A stretch of DNA of 64,000 nt, taken from positions 124,001-188,000 of the forward strand of contig NZ_JACOFU010000004.1 of NCBI RefSeq assembly GCF_014284275.1, given 5' to 3'. The translations under genes were made by a program, and so were the position numbers. This document shows positions 45,871 through 55,999 of this stretch, piece after piece (position 1 is the first letter of the stretch; each line of letters starts with the position of its first letter). Under the pieces are notes generated by a model. That model was not told the DNA's origin. It did no database searches and saw nothing but the letters and a program-made list of their open reading frames with translations. Origin of the DNA: Affinundibacterium amnicola (GTDB lineage Bacteria > Pseudomonadota > Gammaproteobacteria > Burkholderiales > Burkholderiaceae_D).

Positions 45871-46779
45871 TTAATTATACAAAGTACCTGCATTAATAAC
45901 GGGTTGCGTTTCTTTATCAGAACACAGTACAACTAATAAATTGCTCACCATCGCGGCTTTACGTTCGTCATCAAGTTCTACAATTTTCCGCTCTGACAAA
46001 CCCTGCAGCGCCTCTTCCACCATACTGACTGCGCCTTGTACAATCTTTTTACGAGCGCTGATAATCGCTTCGGCTTGCTGACGACGCAGCATGACTTGTG
46101 CGATTTCTTGTGCATAAGCCAAATGCGTGAGTTTGGCATCTTCTACATCGATGCCGGCAGCAACAAAACGATTATGCAATTCTTGCCGCATCGCATTCGC
46201 AACCACGTCCATACCGGCACGCAAAGTTGTCTCGCCAGTTGCCAAATCCTCACCATCGTCGTAAGCATATTGTGCAGCGAGATGGCGAATAGCGGCTTCC
46301 GCCTGCACTTGTACAAATCGCTCAAAATCATCCACATTAAATATAGCCAGAGCGGTTTCCTCCACTCTCCACACAATCGCCGCACCAATTTCGACTGGAT
46401 TACCGCGTTTATCATTGACCTTTAATGGTGGCGTATTGAGGGTGCGCGCACGCAAACTCAGCTTACGCTTGGTGTATAAAAAATTGGCCCAACGAAGTCC
46501 CTCGCTGCGATCAGTACCTTTATATTCACCAAAGAGTGAAAGTAAAACCGCTTCGTTAGGCTGCAACATGTACAACCCGGCAAAAATCATTGCACCAATC
46601 ACATTAAGCATCAGCTTTACCATCACACTCAAAATCGTATGACTGTCGGCCGTCACCAAAAGAGCAATCCCAACAAGATGCAAAATCACACCGCAGGCTA
46701 GCATCAGATAGCCATTTTTTGACTGCAAACGATGCTCTTGAATTACTTTTTTAATGGGCAGGTTTTTCTCTTGGTTCAT
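45871..46779 (-). CDS. SPFH-domain (stomatin/prohibitin-like) membrane protein
   Basis: The protein has about 302 residues: two hydrophobic N-terminal segments (SKNGYLMLACGVILHLVGIALLV and LNVIGAMIFAGLYML), then an SPFH/Band-7 domain (NEAVLLSLFGEYKGTDRSEGLRWANFLYTKRKLSLR, TLNTPPLKVNDKRGNPVEIGAAIVWRV) and a coiled-coil-like helix with AYAQEIAQVMLRRQQAEAIISARK. It should assemble into membrane microdomain oligomers. I chose the ATG at 46779 because GGAG lies 6 bases upstream (the longer frame begins with TTG). It heads the three-gene set that ends at 45067. Confidence 0.87.
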   Translation of the reverse strand: MNQEKNLPIKKVIQEHRLQSKNGYLMLACGVILHLVGIALLVTADSHTILSVMVKLMLNVIGAMIFAGLYMLQPNEAVLLSLFGEYKGTDRSEGLRWANFLYTKRKLSLRARTLNTPPLKVNDKRGNPVEIGAAIVWRVEETALAIFNVDDFERFVQVQAEAAIRHLAAQYAYDDGEDLATGETTLRAGMDVVANAMRQELHNRFVAAGIDVEDAKLTHLAYAQEIAQVMLRRQQAEAIISARKKIVQGAVSMVEEALQGLSERKIVELDDERKAAMVSNLLVVLCSDKETQPVINAGTLYN

Positions 46780-46971
46780 CATTTTCTCCATAAAATTTAC
46801 ACACAGACATGGACTTATTCGGACATTCAATTGAAATCAAAGTGATATCACTTTAATTTCACTCTATTCATAAGTCAAGTTTTTTTATCAAAATTTTTCA
46901 ATGTGCGACAACCAACAAAATTGGCAGTTCAGGTAAGATGATCCGAACTAGAAGAACTCCATTTCCAATTC

Positions 46972-48357
46972 ATGAAAACCAAAATACGTACCGAGCTTGC
47001 GAAGCTTTGGCAAATTGCATGGCCTGTACTCATTGGTCAACTTGCGACTGTCGGCATGTCCGTGGCTGACGTAGCGATGGCTGGACATTTCAGTGCCGGA
47101 GATTTAGCTGCAGTAGCACTCGGCGCTTCACTCTGGTCTATCATTTTGGTGACTGTGATGGGAGTGATGATCTCCATCAATGCGATCGTATCGCATGAAG
47201 TCGGTGCAGGCGCTTTCAACAAAATCCCTCACATTATGCGACAGTCAATGTGGATGGCGTTTGGCATCGGAGTCATCGCCTGCCTGCTGCTAAATCTCTC
47301 GACCGAAGTATTTGACTACTTGCAGCTTGAAGCATCCGTTCAACAAAAAGCCACTGAATTCGTACGCGTCATTAGTATTGGAATGCCCGCATTTGCGATG
47401 TATCGCGCACTGTATAGTTACACCACCAGCCTGAATGAAACCAAACCTGTGATGGTCATTGCGATCGTTGGGTTAATATTTAATGTATTGGTCAATTATC
47501 TCTTTATTTACGGCAAATTTGGTCTCCCGCAGCTTGGCTCAACTGGCTGTGCACTGGCAACAGGTGTCGCAATGTGGCTGATGCTAGGTGCGATGTTGTG
47601 GTGGGTACATCACGCGCCTGTTTATCAACAAACTTTTCCATTTACGCACAGAGAAATGCCAAAGTGGAGTGAAATTCGCTCCATGCTGCGCATCGGCTTA
47701 CCGATCGGTGTAACTTACTTTGCAGAAGTTTCCGCCTTTTGTGCAGTTGGACTATTAGTGGCTCGTTTTGGTGTAATTGCAATTTCTGCCAATCAAATAG
47801 CACTCAATTTTTCTTCACTGATTTTTATGATCCCGATGAGCTTAGGAATCGCATTAACCACCCGAGTCAGTCAGACTTTAGGAGAGGGAAATGTCATTCA
47901 TGCCCGTTTCGTTTCTTGGACTGGCGTCGGCATATCATTAGTCATTGCGGTAGTCTCCGCTAGTTTAATGACCATATTTCGCCATCAGGTTGCGGCTGCC
48001 TACACGTCGGATCCAGCCGTACAAGAAGTTGCAGCCAACTTATTATTACTAGCGGCCATTTTCCAATTATCCGATGCAGCGCAAGTAACACTGTCCTGTG
48101 CTTTACGTGGCTACAAAGTGACGCGCGTGCCGATGTTTATTCACATCATGGCCTTCTATGGATTCGCTCTACCGATCGGCATCGCCTTAGGATTAGCACC
48201 AGATTGGATGCCTTGGCACCCAGTCAAACCCATGGAAGCTAGTGGCTTTTGGATAGGCTTGGTACTAGGCCTGACGGTTGCAGCAATATTACTCGGCATC
48301 TTCTTGCACAGATTATCAAGTACACGAATCGCTTATCATTTAAGTAGAGTAGAGTGA
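46972..48357 (+). CDS. MATE-family multidrug efflux pump
   Basis: The 461-residue protein has about twelve membrane segments in the MATE pattern, starting LAKLWQIAWPVLIGQLATVGMSVADVAMAGHFSAGDLAAVALGASLW, with the repeated second half near LRIGLPIGVTYFAEVSAFCAVGLLVARFG. It would export cationic drugs or metabolites coupled to Na+ or H+. No regulator is adjacent. The gene is preceded by an AT-rich region divergent from the SPFH gene and ends 133 bp before ychF. Confidence 0.92.
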   Translation: MKTKIRTELAKLWQIAWPVLIGQLATVGMSVADVAMAGHFSAGDLAAVALGASLWSIILVTVMGVMISINAIVSHEVGAGAFNKIPHIMRQSMWMAFGIGVIACLLLNLSTEVFDYLQLEASVQQKATEFVRVISIGMPAFAMYRALYSYTTSLNETKPVMVIAIVGLIFNVLVNYLFIYGKFGLPQLGSTGCALATGVAMWLMLGAMLWWVHHAPVYQQTFPFTHREMPKWSEIRSMLRIGLPIGVTYFAEVSAFCAVGLLVARFGVIAISANQIALNFSSLIFMIPMSLGIALTTRVSQTLGEGNVIHARFVSWTGVGISLVIAVVSASLMTIFRHQVAAAYTSDPAVQEVAANLLLLAAIFQLSDAAQVTLSCALRGYKVTRVPMFIHIMAFYGFALPIGIALGLAPDWMPWHPVKPMEASGFWIGLVLGLTVAAILLGIFLHRLSSTRIAYHLSRVE

Positions 48358-48490
48358 TGCCTCCTAGCCGCACGAGACAGCGAATAAGCTGAAATGAAAA
48401 GCACATAGTGTAAAATGGCGGATTAAATCCCATAATCTTTTCATTTGCGCAATGAACAATTTGCGCATTTATTTCTGAGCAAAGTTCATC

Positions 48491-49582
48491 ATGAGTCTTC
48501 AATGCGGCATCGTCGGCCTACCTAACGTCGGCAAATCTACGCTTTTCAACGCTTTAACTAAAGCGGGCATTCCAGCGGAAAACTATCCTTTCTGTACCAT
48601 TGAACCAAATGTCGGCGTAGTTGAAGTTCCAGATCCTCGCTTAAAGCAATTGTCTGAAATCGTTAAACCTGAGCGCGTACAAAACGCGATTGTTGAATTT
48701 GTCGATATTGCTGGTTTGGTAGCTGGTGCATCAAAAGGCGAAGGCTTGGGCAATCAATTTTTAGCGCACATTCGCGAAACTGATGCCATCGTCAATGTAG
48801 TTCGCTGTTTTGAAGATGACAATGTGATTCACGTTGCCGGCAAAGTGAGTCCATTAGATGACATCGAAGTAATTCAAACCGAATTATGCTTAGCCGACAT
48901 GGGTTCGGTCGAAAAAGCGATTCACCGCGAAAACAAAAAAGCGCGTTCGGGCGATAAAGATGCGCTCAAGTTGGTGACCTTGCTTGAGAAAATCATGCCT
49001 GGTCTGAATGAAGCAAAGCCGATCCGCGCTATGGGCTTAGACAAAGAAGAAATGGCATTAATCAAACCGATGTGTCTGATTACCGCCAAGCCAGCCATGT
49101 ATGTCGCCAATGTGTCTGATACTGGCTTCACCAACAATCCATTGCTTGATCAACTGACTGAGTTTGCAGCAAAACAAAATGCGCCTATCGTCGCGATCTG
49201 CGCATCGATTGAATCAGAAATTGCTGATTTAGATGATGCCGACAAAACGGAATTCTTGGCAGATATGGGCATGGAAGAACCAGGTCTAGACCGCTTGATT
49301 CGTGCTGCATTTAAACTCCTCGGCCTGCAAACTTATTTCACTGCTGGTGTTAAAGAAGTACGCGCATGGACGATTCATGTCGGTGACACTGCACCACAAG
49401 CAGCAGGTGTGATTCATACCGATTTCGAGCGTGGTTTCATTCGCGCGCAAACCATCGCCTTTGATGATTACATCGCGCACAAAGGTGAAGCTGGCGCAAA
49501 AGAAGCCGGTAAAATGCGCGCTGAAGGTAAAGAATATGTTGTAAAAGACGGAGATGTTTTAAATTTCTTATTCAACGTCTAA
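48491..49582 (+). CDS. ychF: Redox-regulated ATPase/GTPase YchF
   Basis: The 363-residue OBG-family protein binds ATP in preference to GTP and associates with ribosomes. Motifs: G1 GLPNVGKST (residues 8-16), G2-region [12 protein letters not shown]3 [17 protein letters not shown], and a C-terminal TGS-like domain ([38 protein letters not shown]). Length is normal. It is followed by a strong terminator at 49648. Confidence 0.96.
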   Translation: MSLQCGIVGLPNVGKSTLFNALTKAGIPAENYPFCTIEPNVGVVEVPDPRLKQLSEIVKPERVQNAIVEFVDIAGLVAGASKGEGLGNQFLAHIRETDAIVNVVRCFEDDNVIHVAGKVSPLDDIEVIQTELCLADMGSVEKAIHRENKKARSGDKDALKLVTLLEKIMPGLNEAKPIRAMGLDKEEMALIKPMCLITAKPAMYVANVSDTGFTNNPLLDQLTEFAAKQNAPIVAICASIESEIADLDDADKTEFLADMGMEEPGLDRLIRAAFKLLGLQTYFTAGVKEVRAWTIHVGDTAPQAAGVIHTDFERGFIRAQTIAFDDYIAHKGEAGAKEAGKMRAEGKEYVVKDGDVLNFLFNV

Positions 49583-49647
49583 ACTGTTCTGACGCTTTTG
49601 ATTAGTCTGAATAATTTAAGCAACGAATGATCGGACAGTCTCCCTCA

Positions 49648-49680
49648 ATAAAAAATCCCAGTCTATCTGGGATTTTTTAT
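49648..49680. terminator. Bidirectional terminator between ychF and the 276-aa gene
   Basis: ATAAAAAATCCCAG and CTGGGATTTTTTAT are perfect 14-bp reverse complements around TCTAT, giving A- and T-runs on both strands. It lies between the convergent ychF and minus-strand gene ending at 49709. Confidence 0.93.
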
Positions 49681-49708
49681 TGCTGCCAATGTTGGAAGAA
49701 GCGCCAAA

Positions 49709-50539
49709 TCAAAATCCAGCTGTCACGTTGAGCCCATTAAAATTGCGTAGGCGTGGTTCCTGCGAATTACCTTCGATGCTCTCATAAATTAATTCAATCA
49801 AGGCATCATCCGTGAATTCCGCATTCAATAAACTTAGTGTGTAACTTGATTTAATCTTGTCAACGACCAAATTTTGTCGACGCTCTCCTTGTACTAAAAT
49901 CGCTTCTTTTAAACCCATGAATTCGGCGGGAAAACTCAAAGTCACTTTTTTTGTATTGCATGGCCCACCTAAAGCGCGCACCAAATTTCTCGCGACGAAA
50001 GGCAAATCGTCATAATGTATCGCCCAAAACATTTCGCACTCTAAACGCAAATCACCTAAGCGTCGCTGATGCGGCAACACAGCTGGACTTCGGACTAAAG
50101 GCCACCAACGAAATAAGTCTTTCTTACGATTGATCATCAGCTCTGCACTTTGCGCTTCTGCCTGCGAATCACGTGGCAAACTAAAGCTACCGTCTTCACT
50201 TAAAACGATAGGACGACTAAATTCATCTGTGGCCAAACGCAAACTGACACCAATCAAACTCGCCTCTTGCTTACGCGGCTTCAAAATAAACTTATGCTCG
50301 GCGCGAGGAGCATGAGCGTGATGTTTTTCAAATGCATCCAAGCCTTTCAACATGGTTTTGTATGATTTCCAGTCGGGGTTTTTGACATTATTAATCTCTA
50401 TCGATTGGGCCGATTCTACTTGATCTTGATTTTGCTCCTTTGCCGCTGACGAAGTCGCCGACGCTTCCTGAGCGAAGCTGTTCGATGTAAAGAGAAATAC
50501 AAAAACACAAAATGAAAATACAGGTGATTTCATAGACAA
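49709..50539 (-). CDS. Exported protein of unknown function, paralogue of the 50822 gene
   Basis: The 276-residue protein starts with a signal peptide (cut after SFAQ, residue 23). I do not recognise its family. It shares a common core with the protein encoded at 50822: a SYKTMLKGLDAF-like start, an ILKPRKQEASLIGVSLRLATDEF strand pair, RRLGDLRLECEMFWAIHYDD, a Cys-containing GGPCNTKKVTLSF, and YTLSLLNAEFTDDALIELIY. Both have one conserved Cys in LECE/LECQ and one in PCNTK/PCTKT, which could form a disulfide outside the cytoplasm. The two genes are divergent with 282 bp between them. Confidence 0.75.
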   Translation of the reverse strand: MSMKSPVFSFCVFVFLFTSNSFAQEASATSSAAKEQNQDQVESAQSIEINNVKNPDWKSYKTMLKGLDAFEKHHAHAPRAEHKFILKPRKQEASLIGVSLRLATDEFSRPIVLSEDGSFSLPRDSQAEAQSAELMINRKKDLFRWWPLVRSPAVLPHQRRLGDLRLECEMFWAIHYDDLPFVARNLVRALGGPCNTKKVTLSFPAEFMGLKEAILVQGERRQNLVVDKIKSSYTLSLLNAEFTDDALIELIYESIEGNSQEPRLRNFNGLNVTAGF

Positions 50540-50821
50540 ATTGTCGTGGTTTGTTTTGATTGAGGCACCATGATTAGTGGTGTGAGAATGAAGGTCAAGA
50601 CAATTCTCACAAGTCTCATGACGCTGTATTTCTAAATGCTATTTTATGCCACCCAATGTCCTAAATAACAGCGCGATTTTGTTACTCAAGAACCCAAAAC
50701 AATAAATAAAAGACTAGACTAAATTAATCTCATTTATTATCATACATATCATTATCACTCCCTTAGTTTAGATCACGAAGCCAACTTCAAAAATTTCCCT
50801 TACTCAATACTGAAGCGATCA

Positions 50822-51559
50822 ATGCAAATGAAAATTGTAAAATTCATCGGCTATCTATTTTTTTTCCTTTCTACCTTGACGGCAAGTGCGCAAGATGAAA
50901 ACAAAGACAGCACAAGTAGGGTCGAAGTGTCTTCGCAAAAAGGCCTAGAACTCAAATCGTATTCACAAATGCAGAAAGGCCTAAAAGCCTATGCCGAGTA
51001 CAATAAACTAGCTCCCAATTCAGAGCTCTTTTTCATCCTTATCCCCAGATCAAAAAAACTAAGCTTAGAAGGCGTCACGATGCGTCTAGCGAGCGATGAA
51101 ACCTCAATCAATATCCCAATCGATGCAGATGGCAAATTTCAGTTACCGGACATTGCTCTCAAACATGAGGACGAATATGACCTCATTTTGAATAAGCTTA
51201 AAGGTCAGTTCCATTTTGTCGCCCATGTCAAAAGCGAGAATTTAGCTAAAGACGTCAAGCGTATGGGGGATCTCAGACTGGAGTGCCAAGTAAGATGGGC
51301 AATCGAGAAACAGGATGTCTCAGTAGTATTTAGTTCCTTTGTGAAATTGTTTGCAGCTGGCAACCCCTGCACCAAAACCATAAGCGTTTATTTCTTTGCG
51401 CCTGACGGGATGAACACCGTGACACTCGATACACCAAAACTAAAGTCGGTATATAAAGTTAACGAGAAAAGACAATACACATTGCCACTGTCGAACGCTG
51501 ACATTATTGACGACGACATTCTTCAATACACAAGTAATATAGCCTCGACTGTGAAATAG
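50822..51559 (+). CDS. Exported protein of unknown function, paralogue of the 49709 gene
   Basis: The 245-residue protein begins with a signal peptide (cut after ASAQ, about residue 24). Its mature part parallels the divergent 276-residue protein: SYSQMQKGLKAY, FILIPRSKKLSLEGVTMRLASDET, KRMGDLRLECQVRWAIEKQD, NPCTKTISVYFF and YTLPLSNADIIDDDIL. I do not recognise the family. The ATG at 50822 has AATGCAAATG context; a second ATG at 50828 is possible. The spacer 50540-50821 is AT-rich and should hold both promoters. Function is unknown; an envelope role is inferred from the signal peptide. Confidence 0.75.
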   Translation: MQMKIVKFIGYLFFFLSTLTASAQDENKDSTSRVEVSSQKGLELKSYSQMQKGLKAYAEYNKLAPNSELFFILIPRSKKLSLEGVTMRLASDETSINIPIDADGKFQLPDIALKHEDEYDLILNKLKGQFHFVAHVKSENLAKDVKRMGDLRLECQVRWAIEKQDVSVVFSSFVKLFAAGNPCTKTISVYFFAPDGMNTVTLDTPKLKSVYKVNEKRQYTLPLSNADIIDDDILQYTSNIASTVK

Positions 51560-51731
51560 TAGAACCTAAACAAGCCCTGGTTAGGAAGCAATTCGATTCA
51601 ATGAAAACGAATTCATAGAAGATTCGACATGAGCGAATTGTAGAATGTATGGAAGATTCTCAGCGATGCTCCGAGCCAACTTTTTGTATCTGGCGAGGGA
51701 CGAAATTCAGTTTTTCATAACACACAGAAAC

Positions 51732-51865
51732 TATGTCGCATTACAGCGACAAAAATGTGTGCACGACGTAGAACTTCATTGAATTCAAACTTGTTAAACA
51801 TAGTAAGTTCATGTGCTTGATCAATGGGCTATGGTAAAGTTGTGATGCAGTAGTGACATTACTGC
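51732..51865. other. Two short hairpins in the leader of the diguanylate cyclase gene
   Basis: TGTCGC and GCGACA pair around ATTACA near 51732, and GCAGTA (51847-51852) pairs with TACTGC (51860-51865) around GTGACAT, 40 bp before the start at 51905. They could be operators or leader structure. The rest of the 345-bp spacer 51560-51904 shows nothing else. Confidence 0.3.
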
Positions 51866-51904
51866 CAAAAGCACCTCTCTTGAATCACAGTACACAAGAA
51901 CTCT

Positions 51905-53032
51905 ATGGATAAGTCGTTGATCTCTGGCTCGAATCATCTTGTTGATGCTACCCATAATGAAGTGCATCTTGTCCGTGCTCAATTGCAGGACTTATTAATC
52001 GAAGCACGGCATAATCAAGACATTTTGAATCGTCATCAGACCTTAGATTTACAACTGATAGGTTCACATAGTTTTCGTGAACTCATTCAACATATTTTCG
52101 TGACGCTGGCAGAGTTGTGTGAACTTGATCAAGTCACTTTGAGTCTGGTCAATAGTCAACATAATCTACAAGATATGCTGGCGGATTTAAAAGTAGATAG
52201 CACAGAATTCCCGTTTCTATTATTTGTACAAAGTGAAACCGAGCTACAAATCGAAGCACGTCCACTGAAAAAGCCCGTCTTAGGCAACTATGAAACTGAC
52301 CTGCACCAAACCTTATTTTCCCCTTGCTTTGAGCAACCAGTCAGCGTTGCCATCATTCCGTTAATACGTCAAAGTAAATTATTGGGTAGTCTGAATCTGG
52401 GTAGCATGAATCCTGAACGATTCTCCTTCGACATGGGAACCGACTTCATTGAACGACTCGCTTCTATCATTGCCATTTGCCTAGAAAACGTCATCAACAG
52501 TGAGCGTTTAACTCAAATCAGCTTAACCGATGCACTCACCAACGTGAGTAATCGTCGCTATGTAGAGCAAAGAATGTTGGAAGAAATTGGACGGGCGCGG
52601 CGCCAGCATTACGGCATTGCTTGCATGTATTTGGATATTGATCACTTCAAAAACATCAATGATCAGCATGGCCATCAAGGTGGTGACGATGTCTTGCGTG
52701 AAGTCGCAAAACGGATTAAGGCGGAACTCCGGCTGAGCGATACCATAGGCCGTTTTGGTGGCGAAGAATTTGTGGTTTTGTTGGTCAATACATCACATAC
52801 CAATGCCTTATTGGTCGCAGAACGCATTCGCGCTAGTATCGCTGATAAACCATTTTTATTGAGCTTAAGCGGTATCTGCGATGTGACAATTTCTATCGGG
52901 ATCGCGACTTTGTCTGATGATCACAACCTAGGGGAAATCGATAGTGCGGCGAAGGCCTTGCTATTGCGCGCAGACCGCGCCCTATATCAAGCTAAAGATC
53001 AGGGACGCAATTGCGTGCGTGAGGCAGAGTAA
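51905..53032 (+). CDS. GAF-GGEEF diguanylate cyclase
   Basis: The 375-residue protein has an N-terminal helix, a GAF-like (DUF484) domain over residues 60-200 (FRELIQHIFVTLAELCELDQVTLSL) and a C-terminal GGDEF domain. The active site reads FGGEEF (Gly285-Phe289) and the inhibitory I-site RxxD is present as RLSD (276-279), so product feedback is likely. It synthesises cyclic di-GMP and complements the EAL protein at 16461 in this window. The ATG has a weak ribosome-binding site. The gene is monocistronic. Confidence 0.93.
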   Translation: MDKSLISGSNHLVDATHNEVHLVRAQLQDLLIEARHNQDILNRHQTLDLQLIGSHSFRELIQHIFVTLAELCELDQVTLSLVNSQHNLQDMLADLKVDSTEFPFLLFVQSETELQIEARPLKKPVLGNYETDLHQTLFSPCFEQPVSVAIIPLIRQSKLLGSLNLGSMNPERFSFDMGTDFIERLASIIAICLENVINSERLTQISLTDALTNVSNRRYVEQRMLEEIGRARRQHYGIACMYLDIDHFKNINDQHGHQGGDDVLREVAKRIKAELRLSDTIGRFGGEEFVVLLVNTSHTNALLVAERIRASIADKPFLLSLSGICDVTISIGIATLSDDHNLGEIDSAAKALLLRADRALYQAKDQGRNCVREAE

Positions 53033-53058
53033 ATTAGGCGAAATGAATCAAAGGAAAA

Positions 53059-53885
<827 letters not shown>

Positions 53886-54002
53886 TTATTGGTTAAGTTC
53901 ATTATGCTTCGTTGACTTAACTTCTTTGACTTTACTGACTTCTTCGCTTAGTTCTTCACTTACTTATTAATTGACTTAGCAAGACGCGCATTATCCCAGA
54001 TT

Positions 54003-54683
54003 TTAACCAGCTTCACCGGACTCAGTGTTGCGTTGCAACAAATGAAAGTGCACACTGCCTGCTTTGTCTTGGCGCAAGATACGCCATCCTTGGTAACACG
54101 CCGGTGTATCAGCGGTATCCAAGGCGGGAAGCATTTGTTCTGATTCCACATAAATGACACCGCCCTCGGCTAATAATTCAGCACAAATGGGAAATACTTT
54201 TTCCAAAAAACCTTGGTTAAATGGCGGATCAAGAAAGATAAGCTGGAATTTGTCTACACGGGTTGCCAAAGTCTTTAATAGTAAAAGCGCATCGCCTCGC
54301 TGTAGATGGATCTGTTCAGCTTTCAGTTTCTGTTTTGTTAGCTCAAGTTGTTTGAATGCTGCAGGGAATGCTTCTAACATCGTCACCTTCGCAGCACCGC
54401 GACTTGCAGCCTCGAATCCCAAAGCACCGCTACCTGCAAATACATCCAAGCAAGAAATCGATACCCATTGACTATGAAAAACATGGTTTAACCAATTAAA
54501 CACAGTTTCACGCACACGATCTGGGGTTGGTCGCAATCCTTCAGCATTGATCACCGTCAAAGGCGTGCGTTTCCAATCGCCACCGATAATTCGAATCTGG
54601 TGACTAGTCTGGTTATGCTTAACGGGTTTAGCTGGCTTGGCTTGTGATGCGGCTGGATTCGGGCGATTCTTGTTGTGATTCAT
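54003..54683 (-). CDS. rsmD: 16S rRNA (guanine966-N2)-methyltransferase
   Basis: The 226-residue enzyme methylates G966 of 16S rRNA. It has the RsmD motifs RIIGGDWKR, GLRPTPDRVRETVFNWL, a SAM-binding DVFAGSGALGFEAASRGA and the DPPF catalytic motif in FLDPPFNQG. The N-terminus has a Lys/Pro/Ala-rich tail of about 25 residues, slightly longer than usual. It is divergent from ftsY, a conserved arrangement in many Proteobacteria. A low-complexity spacer of 141 bp separates it from coaD. Confidence 0.95.
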   Translation of the reverse strand: MNHNKNRPNPAASQAKPAKPVKHNQTSHQIRIIGGDWKRTPLTVINAEGLRPTPDRVRETVFNWLNHVFHSQWVSISCLDVFAGSGALGFEAASRGAAKVTMLEAFPAAFKQLELTKQKLKAEQIHLQRGDALLLLKTLATRVDKFQLIFLDPPFNQGFLEKVFPICAELLAEGGVIYVESEQMLPALDTADTPACYQGWRILRQDKAGSVHFHLLQRNTESGEAG

Positions 54684-54715
54684 AGCGGGCAGCGGAAAAT
54701 CGCGGTTAGGCTCTG

Positions 54716-54735
54716 TTAGAATGGCAGCATTCTAA
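54716..54735. promoter_or_regulatory. Perfect inverted repeat in the rsmD-ftsY divergent promoter region
   Basis: TTAGAATG and CATTCTAA are perfect inverse copies around GCAG. The site lies 33 bp upstream of rsmD and about 120 bp upstream of ftsY, where a regulator or the -10 elements could sit. No factor is assigned. Confidence 0.35.
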
Positions 54736-54856
54736 AGGTTTTTCGCTCTAGCTTTGCAATTCTCTGGCATCCAATGCCGATCGCACAGATTTGTCTTAGC
54801 TTTCAGGACACCATCAGCGAATCATCTCAACACTACTTTTGAGTATAAATTCATCA

Positions 54857-55966
54857 ATGTTTAGCTTTTTTAGAAAAAAAACACCCGAAGTCCTCGCAAC
54901 TCCAACGGCTTCCGAGACCAGCAATACGGCAAATCAGGTCAATCATAGCGAATCTAACATCAACGCAGACAGTCAACTCGCCCATGCTCCCGCAGCAGTT
55001 GAGGTTAAGGTCGAAGCTGAGTTGGAAGCGAAGTCAGCACCAGCACCAGCACCAGCACCAGCACCAGCAAAATTGTCATGGATCGCACGCTTAAAACAAG
55101 GCTTAGCGAAAACCTCTTCCAACTTGACCACCCTATTCGTTGGTGCCAAGATCGACGATGATTTATATGATGAGCTAGAAGCCGCTTTATTGACCTCTGA
55201 TGCGGGCGTCGAAGCTACTATGCATTTGCTCGACAACTTAAAACGCAAAGTAAAAGAAGAAAAGCTGACTGAGGCTGAGCAAGTCAAAGCTGCACTCAAA
55301 ACCTTGTTGCTCGATTTGCTCACACCCTTGCAAAAGCCATTTGAACTGGGCCGCCATCAACCTCTGGTGATGATGATTTCTGGCGTGAATGGCGCCGGCA
55401 AAACCACCACCATCGGCAAACTCGCTAAACACATGCATGCGCATGGTCAATCCGTAGTGCTGGCGGCGGGCGATACCTTCCGCGCTGCCGCTCGTGAGCA
55501 ACTGATGGTGTGGGGCGAACGCAATAATATTACCGTGATTGCACAAGAATCTGGTGATCCGGCCGCAGTTGCATTCGATGCAGTCGCATCAGCAAAAGCA
55601 CGAGGTACCAATGTCGTGATGGTCGACACCGCGGGTCGTTTGCCAACACAATTACATTTGATGGAAGAACTCAAAAAGATCAAACGTGTGATTGCCAAAG
55701 GCATGGATGGCGCACCTCAGGAAGTCTTATTAGTCATTGATGGCAACACCGGGCAGAATGCCTTGACACAAGTAAAAGCCTTTGACGATGCGCTGCAATT
55801 AACTGGACTCATCATCACCAAACTTGACGGCACGGCAAAAGGCGGCGTCTTGGCAGCGATTGCAAAAACTCGTCCAATTCCCGTATATTTCATCGGTGTC
55901 GGTGAACAAATTGAAGATCTGCAAGCATTCAATGCCCAAGAATTTGTTGACGCGCTGTTGCAATAA
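54857..55966 (+). CDS. ftsY: Signal recognition particle receptor FtsY
   Basis: The 369-residue GTPase is the SRP receptor that targets nascent membrane proteins to the translocon. After an acidic/Ala-Pro-rich N-domain with an AP repeat (55036-55068, residues about 61-71), the SRP54-type NG domain follows: G1 GVNGAGKTT, RAAAREQL, DTAGRLPTQ, TKLDGTAKGG and GVGEQIEDLQAF. I chose the ATG at 54857 because the longer frame begins with TTG. Its start codon is followed by ATGTTTAGCTTTTTTAG. It is upstream of ftsE and ftsX in a probable operon. Confidence 0.96.
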   Translation: MFSFFRKKTPEVLATPTASETSNTANQVNHSESNINADSQLAHAPAAVEVKVEAELEAKSAPAPAPAPAPAKLSWIARLKQGLAKTSSNLTTLFVGAKIDDDLYDELEAALLTSDAGVEATMHLLDNLKRKVKEEKLTEAEQVKAALKTLLLDLLTPLQKPFELGRHQPLVMMISGVNGAGKTTTIGKLAKHMHAHGQSVVLAAGDTFRAAAREQLMVWGERNNITVIAQESGDPAAVAFDAVASAKARGTNVVMVDTAGRLPTQLHLMEELKKIKRVIAKGMDGAPQEVLLVIDGNTGQNALTQVKAFDDALQLTGLIITKLDGTAKGGVLAAIAKTRPIPVYFIGVGEQIEDLQAFNAQEFVDALLQ

Positions 55967-55999
55967 ATTTGCTCAAAATACGATGAAGGAAAGCGCACT

